Source: Pseudomonadota bacterium
Lineage (GTDB): Bacteria; Pseudomonadota; Gammaproteobacteria; Burkholderiales; Burkholderiaceae_F
Direction: 5' to 3'
NCBI GenBank assembly: GCA_021823635.1
Contig: JAKANT010000072.1
Span: 1 to 7,401 of the forward strand
Length of the DNA stretch: 7,401 nt
Under the pieces are notes generated by a model, which made no database searches, had not been told where the DNA came from, and saw only the letters and a list, made by a program, of their open reading frames with translations. The position numbers and the translations under genes were made by a program. Positions 1-7,401 of the stretch are shown piece by piece; the stretch's first letter is position 1, and every line of letters starts with the position of its first letter.

Positions 1-10
1 GCGCGCCCGC

Positions 11-514
11 GTGCCGCTGCCGGCGCGCGCGCTGGCGGAGGCGCCGGCGCCGGCAGCGGCCGGGCGCAAATTGCACGTGGTGCTCGCGGCCGACGGCTCC
101 GAGCACTCGCTGGCGGCGGTGCGCCACGTGCTCGACATGAAGTCGCGGCTGGCGCCGGACGTGGCGCTGGAGGTGGACCTGGTCAACGTGCAACGCGGCG
201 TGTCCGGCGACGTCGCCAGTTTCGTGTCGCGCGAAGCGCTGCAGGACTACCACCGCGAAAAGAGCGACCGGGCGCTGGCGCCGGCGCGCGCCTTGCTCGA
301 TGCCGCGGGCGTGCGCTACGGCGTGCATCAATTCGTCGGTTCGCCCGGGCGCGTGATCGCCGAGTTCGCCGCCAGCCGCAATGCCGATCAGATCACGATG
401 GGTACGCGCGGCCTCGGCACGCACACCGGCGCGCTGCTCGGCTCGGTGACGCAGGAGACGCTCGAGCACGCGACCGTGCCGGTGGTCGTGGTGCGCGGCC
501 AGGCGGCGTCGTGA
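11..514 (+). CDS. Universal stress protein, UspA family (5' end uncertain)
   Basis: Small cytosolic nucleotide-binding protein of the UspA fold; family members are usually induced by starvation or stress, and their exact biochemical role is often unknown. The fold starts near residue 21 with a hydrophobic first strand (HVVLAADGS) that carries the conserved early Asp (D28). Near the C-terminus, residues 131-145 match the ATP-binding signature G-x2-G-x9-G-S (G131, G134, G144, S145), followed by the typical last strand VPVVVV. This suggests the ATP-binding type rather than the non-binding UspA type. The first 20 residues are Ala/Pro-rich and not part of the fold. The GTG at 11 is the first start codon in the window, but the frame is open to the left edge, so the true start may lie outside and the gene may be longer or carry another domain. 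A TTG at 71 (residue 21) is another possible start. It ends in TGA and converges on tamB. The family call is secure; the start is not. Confidence 0.88.
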   Translation: MPLPARALAEAPAPAAAGRKLHVVLAADGSEHSLAAVRHVLDMKSRLAPDVALEVDLVNVQRGVSGDVASFVSREALQDYHREKSDRALAPARALLDAAGVRYGVHQFVGSPGRVIAEFAASRNADQITMGTRGLGTHTGALLGSVTQETLEHATVPVVVVRGQAAS

Positions 515-527
515 CGGGCTGCTTGCG

Positions 528-554
528 GCGTTCGATCGCGGCTCAATCGAACGC
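528..554. terminator. Convergent inverted repeat, possible bidirectional terminator
   Basis: Arms GCGTTCGAT (528-536) and ATCGAACGC (546-554) are perfect 9-bp reverse complements around a 9-base loop. The structure lies between the 3' ends of the stress-protein gene and tamB, and its right arm covers the last tamB codons while the tamB stop falls in the loop. Placement between convergent genes favours a shared terminator. Neither side is followed by a run of T, so it is not a canonical intrinsic terminator; it may instead stabilise 3' ends or be a by-product of the coding constraint. Confidence 0.4.
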
Positions 555-3500
555 GATGCTGTAGACGAGGTCGAGCGCGTTTTCGGTGCCGGCGCGCGCG
601 ATCAGCGACAGCCGCCGCGTCAACTGGTAGCTGACCCGCACGACGCCCGCTGCACCGGCGAGCGCCTGTTCGTAGCTGACCGTCAGCGCCTCGTTCAGCC
701 GCTTGCCGATCGTGACGATCTCGCCGTAGGTCGTGCCACCGCCGACCCGGTCGCCGCGCAGGCTGCCGGCCACACCCGAGCGCGGCAGCAGCGAACTGCC
801 TTCGCCGACGCTACCGACGCGCAGGCTGATCTCGTCGATGCCGAGCTGTCGCGCCAGGGTGGTCGGCAACCCTTCGCCGCCGCCGGCGAGCAACCCGATG
901 GCGGCGCGCGCCAAGGCCACGTTGTCGGCGCCGGACTGCTCCGCAGGCCGACCCAGCACCAACCACGACAGCGCCTGGACATCGGGCAGCGGCGGATCGG
1001 AGTGCAGGCGGATCAGCGGGTTGGCGGCGGTACGCGTGATCGAGACGCCGATTTCACCCGCTTCCGGCGGCAGTCCCGTGCGCAGCGCGAGGATGTCGAG
1101 CCCCGGATTCTCGGGCGGGCCCTGGAAGTTCACGCGTCCGCGGGCGATGCGCAACTTCTGGCCATAGCCTTCGTAGGTGCCGTCTTCGGCGGTCAAGGCG
1201 CCGCTGGCGCGCACGATGCCCTTACCCTCGCTGCGCAGGCGCACGGCGCCGGCCACGCGCGTGTCGAGTCCGGCGCCGCGCAGGTAGAACGCCGCTCCGG
1301 GATCGAGGCCGAGGTCGAAGCCGAAGGCCACGCGCGGCTCGCGCTCGCGCGCAGCGGCGGCGCTTTCGATCACGATCACGTCTGACGACAGCGTCGGCAG
1401 GTCGGGACGCGAGAAGTCCACGAAGCCGGCATCGGCCGCGGCCGCGCCGTTGAACTGCACGCGCTTCGGCGAGAACTCGATGTTTGCGCCGCCCGTCACG
1501 ACCACCCAGCGGTCGGGCCGCTGCAGCAGGGGCACGCGCTGCGCCTGCACCTGTACGAAGCCGGTGAGGTCCGGAATCTTCAGGCGCCCGCTGGCGGCGA
1601 CGAATCCCGGCTCGAGCTTGGCCATCATTTGCGCGACGCGCCGGTCGGCCGGCCGCACGCGCGGCGGCCCGGCGAAGCGCAGTTCGTCGAGGATGACGCT
1701 GTCGTCTTCCACGCGTGCGGCCAGCCGACCGTTTTCGAGCCGCACGCCCTGCTCGATCCACGCCAGACGCAGGCCGTTGCCGGTGATCGCACCGGCGGCC
1801 AGTGGCTTGGCCGGGGTGCCTTCGACCTTGAGCCGTCCAGCCGCGGCCCCGTCGATGCGAACGTTGGCCCGCACGCGTTCGCTGGCGAGCGAATTGATCC
1901 AGGCGATGGAAGGAAGATCGGCGTCGGCCTCGATAAGCCAAGGCTGCGACGGCGCCAGCCGCCAACCGGCCTCGACATCGCGCTCGACGCGCGCCGACAG
2001 CGTTGCGCTCAGGCGGCCGACACGTTCGCCGCGCAGGTAGGCCTCGGCGGCGAGTGCGTTGGCGCGCAGGCTCGCCTGCAAGCGCAGGTCGCTCAAACCC
2101 ATTGCCGTGTCGCTGCCGGCGCCGGCGTACAGGTCGCCGCCGGCGCGCTCGATCGACAGTTCGCCGTCGGCGGTGGCCCCCAGCCGCAGCCGCCACGCGC
2201 CGCGCAGCGCAAGCGGCTCGCGCGGTCCCCGCGGCAAAACGTCGACGATGCGCCGTGTGACGACCTCGCCGGGTCGAAAGCCGTCGAAGCGGCCGCTCGT
2301 CGCCAGTTCGCCGCTGCCCGCCTCCAGGCGGAGCTGGGAAATCGCGGCGCCGAAAGCCTGCAGCCGCGCCGGACCCAGCCGCAGCGTTGCGGGGTCGGCT
2401 TCGAGCGGCGCCGCCTCGAGCAGTTCCAGCGCGAAGGGAGCGCCGGCCGAAGCCTCGGTCACGCGTCCGCGCCAGCGCGCCTGCGACCAGCCGCCCTGGG
2501 CGACGAGGCGGGCGTTCTGTGTCTCGTCGTACACCGCGTCCAGGCGCACCGTGTGTTCGCCCAGGCGGCCGTCGACCGCGAGCGTGGCGGTGCGCAGCGA
2601 CGCCAACGGGTTGCCCGCGAAACGATGGCCCGCGACTTCGGCACGCAGCGACAGTGCGCCGTCGGTGCCGCCGCCGTACTCGAGCAGCAGCCGCAGGTCG
2701 TCGATCGTCTGGCGGCCGGCGCGCAACCCGTTGGCCTGCAGACGGGCATCGACGGCCGGGGCGCGCCAGTCGCCGCGCACAGTGGCGCGCGCGGACAACG
2801 CACCCTTGACGGGCAACGCCAGTTCGTCGAGTGCCGGCGCGTCGAGTTCGATGCGCAGCGCACGGTCCGGAGCGCCGAGTCCGCCGGCTGCGCGCAACCG
2901 CGCCGATCGCAGCGCACGGTCCAGATCGAGCGCCAGTCCCTGCGTCTCCGAAAGGCTTGCGCTGGCACGCCCGCCGATTGGGCGGCCGAACGCCACGCTG
3001 TCGCTCAAGCGCAGGTCCACGCGTCCGCTGGGCTGCGGCTGCAAGTGGCCATCGAGCGCAAATTCGCCGTTGATGCGCGCGTTCAGTCCCTCGACCAGCC
3101 GCCCGGGGTCGAACGCGACGACGTTTCCGATCAAGCGCACGCTGCGTGTGCCGGCCAGCCCGATGTCGCCGGCGGCCTCGAGGCGTCCGTCGCCGAGCGC
3201 GAGCGACGCGCGGTACAACCGCACCTGCCTTTCGTTAGCGTTCAGGTCCAGGGCGAGCGTGGCGTCGAAGTCGCCCCGATGCCGAAGTTCGGCGACGACC
3301 TGGCTCGCCGCCCCGGCGCGCTGCGCCGACAGCCGGCCGTCGACGCGCAGCGGGCGAAGTCTGCCGTGAATCGCGGACGGATCGACGGCGCTCAGCCGCG
3401 CTTCGGTCTGCCACGCCACCGTAGCGCCGAATCGCAGCGCGAACCAACCGCGCGCGCGGCCGCGCACGAGCTCGACCTCGGCGTCGTCGATGCGCAGCTC

Positions 3501-4511
3501 GTCGGCGCGCCAGTGCACGCGGCCTGCGGCGCCGCGCACGGGGATGCGATCGGCGTCGATCGGCCCGGGCGCGCCGTTGGCGACGCGCGCGCTGCCCGCC
3601 AGGCCAAAGGGGGCGCCTTCGAGCGGCCTCAGATCCGCCTGCACGTGCAGTGTCGCGCGCGGCGCCGCGGCGGCCCAGACGCGCGGATCGATGCCGGACA
3701 GGTCCGCGCGCAGCGATTGCAGCGCCGGTGTGGCGAAGCTGGCCACGGTGGCGGCGAGCATGCCGCGCGCGCCGCCGCCGGTAACACTGGCCGTCACTTC
3801 GAAGCGTTCGAGCGAGCCTTCGGCGGCAAGCGACGCCTGCACCGGCTCGTCCAGCAGGCGCGAGCCGAGCGTGCCGCGCGCGGTAAGCGCGAACGGGCGG
3901 CGAGCGGCGAGGTAGCCGCGAACCGTCGCCACGAGCGGCGCGTCGCGGGCTCCGAAGGTGAAGGTGCCTTGTTCGATGCGATAGCCGTCGGCATCTAGCG
4001 CGATCGTGCCCTCGATTTCGCGCGCCGCGATCTCGGTGGCGTTGCCGTCGGCGCCGACGTGTAGGACGAACTGGCCGATCTGCAAGCGCTGCACGCGGGT
4101 GGCGACCGGCGCGCCGATCGTTTGCAGCGGCGGCGAGGGCAGCGGCGACGGACGCACGCGCACGGCGACGCGCGCCGCCGTGAGCGTTTCGAAATCGATT
4201 CGCCAAGGGCGCACCGCGACCTCGGCGATGCGCGCCGACGCGTCGTGCAGCTCGATCTCGGTGTCCGCCACCGTCACGCGCAGGCGCGCGAAGCGAAAGC
4301 CTGCGCGCAAGGAGCCCTGCGCGCCTTGCACCTGCAGCGTGATCGGGGCGAGCGCGTTCGCCAGCCGCACGACCGCGACCAGACCCGCGGTCGTCGAGGC
4401 AAGCCAGGCGACCGCCGCGGCGGCGGCGCCGGCGCAGGCCAAGAGCAGCAGCGCGCCCCACACCGCAGCGCGGCTGGCGGCGCGAAGCAGGGGTTGCGGG
4501 GTCGCGTTCAT
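543..4511 (-). CDS. tamB: Translocation and assembly module protein TamB
   Basis: TamB is an AsmA-like periplasm-spanning protein of the inner membrane. It works with the outer-membrane protein TamA in assembling some outer-membrane proteins and, in recent work, in phospholipid transport between membranes. The 1322-residue protein is close to the usual length (E. coli about 1260). A short N-terminal tail is followed by one hydrophobic anchor at about residues 15-37, then a family-typical segment (STTAGLVAVVRLANALAP, residues 39-56). The long middle is a monotonous series of beta-strand-like stretches, as expected for the hydrophobic-groove fold. The C-terminal DUF490/TamB domain (about the last 340 residues) is recognisable from LSWLVLGRP at 1181-1189, GKRLNEALTVSYEQ further on, and the terminal AFD. 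The ATG start at 4511 is supported by a Shine-Dalgarno-like GAGG and by the anchor position. It lies 6 bases after tamA, so co-transcription and probable translational coupling are expected. No frameshift was seen. Confidence 0.95.
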   Translation of the reverse strand: MNATPQPLLRAASRAAVWGALLLLACAGAAAAAVAWLASTTAGLVAVVRLANALAPITLQVQGAQGSLRAGFRFARLRVTVADTEIELHDASARIAEVAVRPWRIDFETLTAARVAVRVRPSPLPSPPLQTIGAPVATRVQRLQIGQFVLHVGADGNATEIAAREIEGTIALDADGYRIEQGTFTFGARDAPLVATVRGYLAARRPFALTARGTLGSRLLDEPVQASLAAEGSLERFEVTASVTGGGARGMLAATVASFATPALQSLRADLSGIDPRVWAAAAPRATLHVQADLRPLEGAPFGLAGSARVANGAPGPIDADRIPVRGAAGRVHWRADELRIDDAEVELVRGRARGWFALRFGATVAWQTEARLSAVDPSAIHGRLRPLRVDGRLSAQRAGAASQVVAELRHRGDFDATLALDLNANERQVRLYRASLALGDGRLEAAGDIGLAGTRSVRLIGNVVAFDPGRLVEGLNARINGEFALDGHLQPQPSGRVDLRLSDSVAFGRPIGGRASASLSETQGLALDLDRALRSARLRAAGGLGAPDRALRIELDAPALDELALPVKGALSARATVRGDWRAPAVDARLQANGLRAGRQTIDDLRLLLEYGGGTDGALSLRAEVAGHRFAGNPLASLRTATLAVDGRLGEHTVRLDAVYDETQNARLVAQGGWSQARWRGRVTEASAGAPFALELLEAAPLEADPATLRLGPARLQAFGAAISQLRLEAGSGELATSGRFDGFRPGEVVTRRIVDVLPRGPREPLALRGAWRLRLGATADGELSIERAGGDLYAGAGSDTAMGLSDLRLQASLRANALAAEAYLRGERVGRLSATLSARVERDVEAGWRLAPSQPWLIEADADLPSIAWINSLASERVRANVRIDGAAAGRLKVEGTPAKPLAAGAITGNGLRLAWIEQGVRLENGRLAARVEDDSVILDELRFAGPPRVRPADRRVAQMMAKLEPGFVAASGRLKIPDLTGFVQVQAQRVPLLQRPDRWVVVTGGANIEFSPKRVQFNGAAAADAGFVDFSRPDLPTLSSDVIVIESAAAAREREPRVAFGFDLGLDPGAAFYLRGAGLDTRVAGAVRLRSEGKGIVRASGALTAEDGTYEGYGQKLRIARGRVNFQGPPENPGLDILALRTGLPPEAGEIGVSITRTAANPLIRLHSDPPLPDVQALSWLVLGRPAEQSGADNVALARAAIGLLAGGGEGLPTTLARQLGIDEISLRVGSVGEGSSLLPRSGVAGSLRGDRVGGGTTYGEIVTIGKRLNEALTVSYEQALAGAAGVVRVSYQLTRRLSLIARAGTENALDLVYSIAFD

Positions 4512-4520
4512 CGATCCTCA
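4512..4520 (-). promoter_or_regulatory. tamB ribosome binding site overlapping tamA stop
   Basis: On the minus strand the tamA stop and the following bases read TGAGGATCG directly before the tamB ATG. The GAGG (4519-4516) is a Shine-Dalgarno-like match that begins inside the tamA stop codon and sits 4 bases from the ATG. The arrangement supports the chosen tamB start and suggests that ribosomes finishing tamA help start tamB. Confidence 0.6.
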
Positions 4521-6269
4521 GAACGCGATGGCGATCGCGAAGTGCACGCGCCAGCGGCGCACGCGCTCGCCGTAGGCGACGTCGAGCGCCAGCGGTCCGG
4601 CGATCGTCTTCCAGCGCGCCCCGGCGCCGTAGCCTTTGGCCCAGGTGACGTCGAGCAAGCGGTCGTCGGCGTCGCCGACGTCGTAGAACAGCGCGCCGCC
4701 CCAGGTGCCTGTGAACCAGTGAACGTACTCTGCCGAACCGGCCACGAGCGAGCGGCTGCCGAGCGTGGCGCCGCCGGTCTTCGCGCCCAGGCTTTGGTAC
4801 GCGTAGCCGCGCACGCTGCCGGCACCGCCGGCGCGGAACAGGAACTCGTTGGGCACGCGGTCGATGTCGTCGGCCACCGTGTGGCCGGCTTCGCCGCGCA
4901 GGATGAGTTGCCCGCTTCGACCCAGCTCGAAGTAGCGCAGGTAGCGGCCGTAACCGTACAGAAACGTGTCGCTGATGCCGGAGCGGGCCAGGCCGCCGCC
5001 GACGCGCAGCGTCAGGATGTCGCCGCGCCGCGGATCGGTGATCGAATCCACCGCCCGGCGTGTCCAGGTATAGGTGCTCGACACGACGTCGTTGGTGCGC
5101 GCCTGGAACGCGTCGCCGACCTTCGGCCGCCGCTGCTCGCGCTGAAAGCCCACCGCCAGCCGCGTGTCGATGGCGGAATCGCTGCGCTCCTGCGTTGCGG
5201 CGCGGGCCACGCCCACCGCCCAGCGGCGCGTCAGTACGTTCTCGATGTCGGTGTTCTCGATCAGCCCGCCGATGCTGTCGAGCGCGCCGTTCGGCTTCGG
5301 AGGCAGCAGCAGGTCGGCGAAGGCGACGCTGCGCGTCGTGTCTACGCCCAAGCCCGTCTGCAGCGTGTACGGAAAGCCAAACACGAGGGATTGCCGGTAC
5401 GTCGCTTCCAGCCGTGGGCCGGTGTTGGTCGAATAGCCGACGCCGAACGAAACACGTTTGGTTTGCGCCTCGACCAGCTCGACACGGATCGGCACGCGCT
5501 GCGGCGACTGCGGTGTCGCGTCGATGTCGACCGCGACACGGCTGAAATAGGGCGCCGCCTGTAACCGGCGCTGAAAGTCGAGCAGCTTGGCCGCGTCGTA
5601 GCGATCGCCAACCGCGAACGGGTTGTAGCGCTCGACCAGTTGCGGGTCATAGCGCCGCAAGCCCGAGATCTGCAGGGCGCCGAGCGTGAAAGCCGGACCG
5701 CTGTCGACTTCGACCAGCAATGCGACCGATGCCGTTTCGACGTCGACCGTGGCCTGCGAATCGACCAGACGCGCGGCGGCGAAATCGCGCTCCCCCACGC
5801 GCGCCACCAGGCGCGTCTTGGCGGCCGACCAAACGGAATCGCGAAAGGGCTGGCCCGCCGGCAGTTCCCATTCGGCCACCAGTTCCCGAATGCGGGCCGG
5901 TTGAGCTTCGATGCCGCCGCGCAGCCGGATATCGACGCTGCGAACGATCGCGCGCGCTCCCGGATCGACGCGCAGCGCGTAGCGGGCTCGCTTCTCGGCA
6001 TCCACTTCCACGGCGATACGGGCGCTGAAATAGCCTTCGGTCGCCAGCGCGTCGATGGCGGCGTCGCGCAGCCGGCGCAGCAGGCGCTCGTCGTCCTCCG
6101 GGTCGAACGGGTCGGCCAGGCGCGCACTCTCCAGCACTCGTTCGAGCAACGGTTCCAGATCCTTGGCTGCCGCCTCTGGAACGATGAAGCGCGCCGGCGG
6201 CAGCTCGGCTGCCCCCGTCGGGCCCGCGAGGCAAACGGCGAGCAGCACGGCAACGATTTTCGATCGCAC
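4518..6269 (-). CDS. tamA: Outer-membrane assembly factor TamA (Omp85 family)
   Basis: TamA is the outer-membrane barrel of the translocation and assembly module and the docking partner of TamB. The 583 residues match the usual length (E. coli 577). A Sec signal peptide is visible: a basic start (R2, K4), hydrophobic core at about 5-16 and likely cleavage near Ala20/Ala21. Three POTRA domains follow at roughly 27-104, 105-190 and 193-268, with typical Tyr-Phe turns at 80-81 and 241-242. The barrel occupies about 270-583. It contains the Omp85 loop-6 motif VRGY at 486-489, a DPRRG motif at 412-416, and a C-terminal strand ending in Phe, the beta-signal read by BAM. The start is GTG at 6269, with an in-frame TAG upstream and no ATG between them. 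A later GTG at codon 8 would lose the basic n-region of the signal peptide, so 6269 is preferred. No good Shine-Dalgarno is visible. The gene is divergent from clpB and is followed 6 bases later by tamB. Confidence 0.95.
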   Translation of the reverse strand: MRSKIVAVLLAVCLAGPTGAAELPPARFIVPEAAAKDLEPLLERVLESARLADPFDPEDDERLLRRLRDAAIDALATEGYFSARIAVEVDAEKRARYALRVDPGARAIVRSVDIRLRGGIEAQPARIRELVAEWELPAGQPFRDSVWSAAKTRLVARVGERDFAAARLVDSQATVDVETASVALLVEVDSGPAFTLGALQISGLRRYDPQLVERYNPFAVGDRYDAAKLLDFQRRLQAAPYFSRVAVDIDATPQSPQRVPIRVELVEAQTKRVSFGVGYSTNTGPRLEATYRQSLVFGFPYTLQTGLGVDTTRSVAFADLLLPPKPNGALDSIGGLIENTDIENVLTRRWAVGVARAATQERSDSAIDTRLAVGFQREQRRPKVGDAFQARTNDVVSSTYTWTRRAVDSITDPRRGDILTLRVGGGLARSGISDTFLYGYGRYLRYFELGRSGQLILRGEAGHTVADDIDRVPNEFLFRAGGAGSVRGYAYQSLGAKTGGATLGSRSLVAGSAEYVHWFTGTWGGALFYDVGDADDRLLDVTWAKGYGAGARWKTIAGPLALDVAYGERVRRWRVHFAIAIAF

Positions 6270-6279
6270 GGCCGGCGGG

Positions 6280-6285
6280 ATTCTA
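6280..6285 (-). promoter_or_regulatory. Possible -10 element for tamA-tamB
   Basis: The minus strand reads TAGAAT, five of six matches to the TATAAT -10 consensus and an AT-rich island in very GC-rich DNA. No good -35 is found at the usual distance. If used, transcription would begin only a few bases before the tamA GTG, giving a near-leaderless message, which fits the absence of a Shine-Dalgarno. A promoter inside or beyond the clpB leader cannot be excluded. Confidence 0.25.
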
Positions 6286-6291
6286 TGCGGC

Positions 6292-6306
6292 GGGGTTGAA
6301 AACCCC
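6292..6306. repeat. Perfect 15-base palindrome in the divergent intergenic region
   Basis: GGGGTTGAAAACCCC has two 6-base arms, GGGGTT and AACCCC, around GAA. It lies about midway between the divergent tamA and clpB starts and contains the TTGAAA box proposed as the clpB heat-shock -35. Being between diverging genes, it is not expected to be a terminator. It may be an operator for a dimeric regulator acting on one or both promoters, or a chance feature of the promoter. It does not match the CIRCE or HAIR heat-shock operators. Confidence 0.5.
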
Positions 6307-6323
6307 TGGCGCGACCGCAGCTA
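6295..6323 (+). promoter_or_regulatory. Sigma-32-like heat-shock promoter for clpB
   Basis: GTTGAAA at 6295-6301 matches six of seven bases of the RpoH -35 consensus CTTGAAA. After a 13-base spacer, CCGCAGCTA at 6315-6323 resembles the RpoH -10 consensus CCCCATnTA, with mismatches at the third and sixth bases. The spacing is within the known range for sigma-32 promoters. Transcription would start near 6330, leaving a leader of about 26 bases before the clpB ATG. clpB is a classic RpoH target in proteobacteria, so the position makes biological sense. The assignment rests on consensus matching by eye. Confidence 0.5.
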
Positions 6324-6344
6324 AAGGGCGATCCAAGCCACGCC

Positions 6345-6350
6345 GGTGAC
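6345..6350 (+). promoter_or_regulatory. clpB ribosome binding site
   Basis: GGTGAC sits 5 bases before the clpB ATG. GGTGA pairs with the 3' tail of 16S rRNA (the GGTGAT part of the extended Shine-Dalgarno), so it is a moderate site that agrees with the start chosen by protein homology. Confidence 0.5.
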
Positions 6351-6355
6351 CCCAA

Positions 6356-7401
<1,046 letters not shown>

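Noticed and set aside
3449..3466. Alternating CG run with a 12-base palindrome (GCGCGGCCGCGC at 3454-3465), possibly Z-DNA-prone.
   Set aside because: It lies inside tamB, encodes ordinary residues (Arg-Gly-Arg-Ala-Arg) and is expected by chance in DNA of this composition.
1629..3998. A 789-codon open frame on the + strand, fully antisense to tamB.
   Set aside because: The translation is rich in Arg, Ala, Gln and Gly with no recognisable domain, and the opposite strand encodes a clear TamB. In DNA this GC-rich, stops are rare in the antisense frame, so long empty frames are expected.
4122..5564. A 480-codon + strand open frame across the tamB/tamA junction.
   Set aside because: Low-complexity Arg/Ala/Gly product with no family resemblance, antisense to two well-supported genes; a composition artefact.
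6292..6306. Reading the intergenic palindrome as an intrinsic terminator.
   Set aside because: It sits between divergent genes, so no upstream transcript needs ending there, and no T-tract follows on either strand.

Overview
The window reads as chromosomal core DNA from a very GC-rich Gram-negative bacterium. The TamA/TamB pair implies an outer membrane. The TamB C-terminus ending in Phe-Asp and the strong G/C bias at third codon positions fit a betaproteobacterium, perhaps Burkholderiales; this placement is an inference from protein style and composition, not a marker-gene result.

Layout, left to right: (1) the 3' part or whole of a universal stress protein (UspA family) gene on the + strand, ending at 514; (2) a 28-base convergent gap with a 9-bp perfect inverted repeat that runs into the tamB stop codon and may act as a shared terminator; (3) tamB (543-4511, - strand), a very long inner-membrane-anchored periplasmic protein; (4) tamA (4518-6269, - strand), its Omp85-family outer-membrane partner, immediately upstream of tamB in the same transcription direction with 6 bases between them; (5) an 86-base divergent intergenic region (6270-6355) with a 15-base palindrome and a sigma-32-like heat-shock promoter pointing right; (6) the first 348 codons of clpB (6356 to the window edge, + strand), the Hsp104-type disaggregase, cut off by the window end.

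TamA and TamB together form the translocation and assembly module: TamB spans the periplasm from the inner membrane to the TamA barrel and supports outer-membrane protein insertion and, in more recent work, phospholipid transport to the outer membrane. ClpB is a cytosolic heat-shock ATPase that rescues aggregated proteins with DnaK, and the UspA-type protein is a small cytosolic stress protein. The loci are linked by a general envelope and protein-stress theme, but only tamA-tamB is a clear operon. I see no mobile element, CRISPR array, RNA gene or undescribed gene system here. The most interesting non-coding signals are the tamA/clpB divergent promoter region and the convergent stem-loop.
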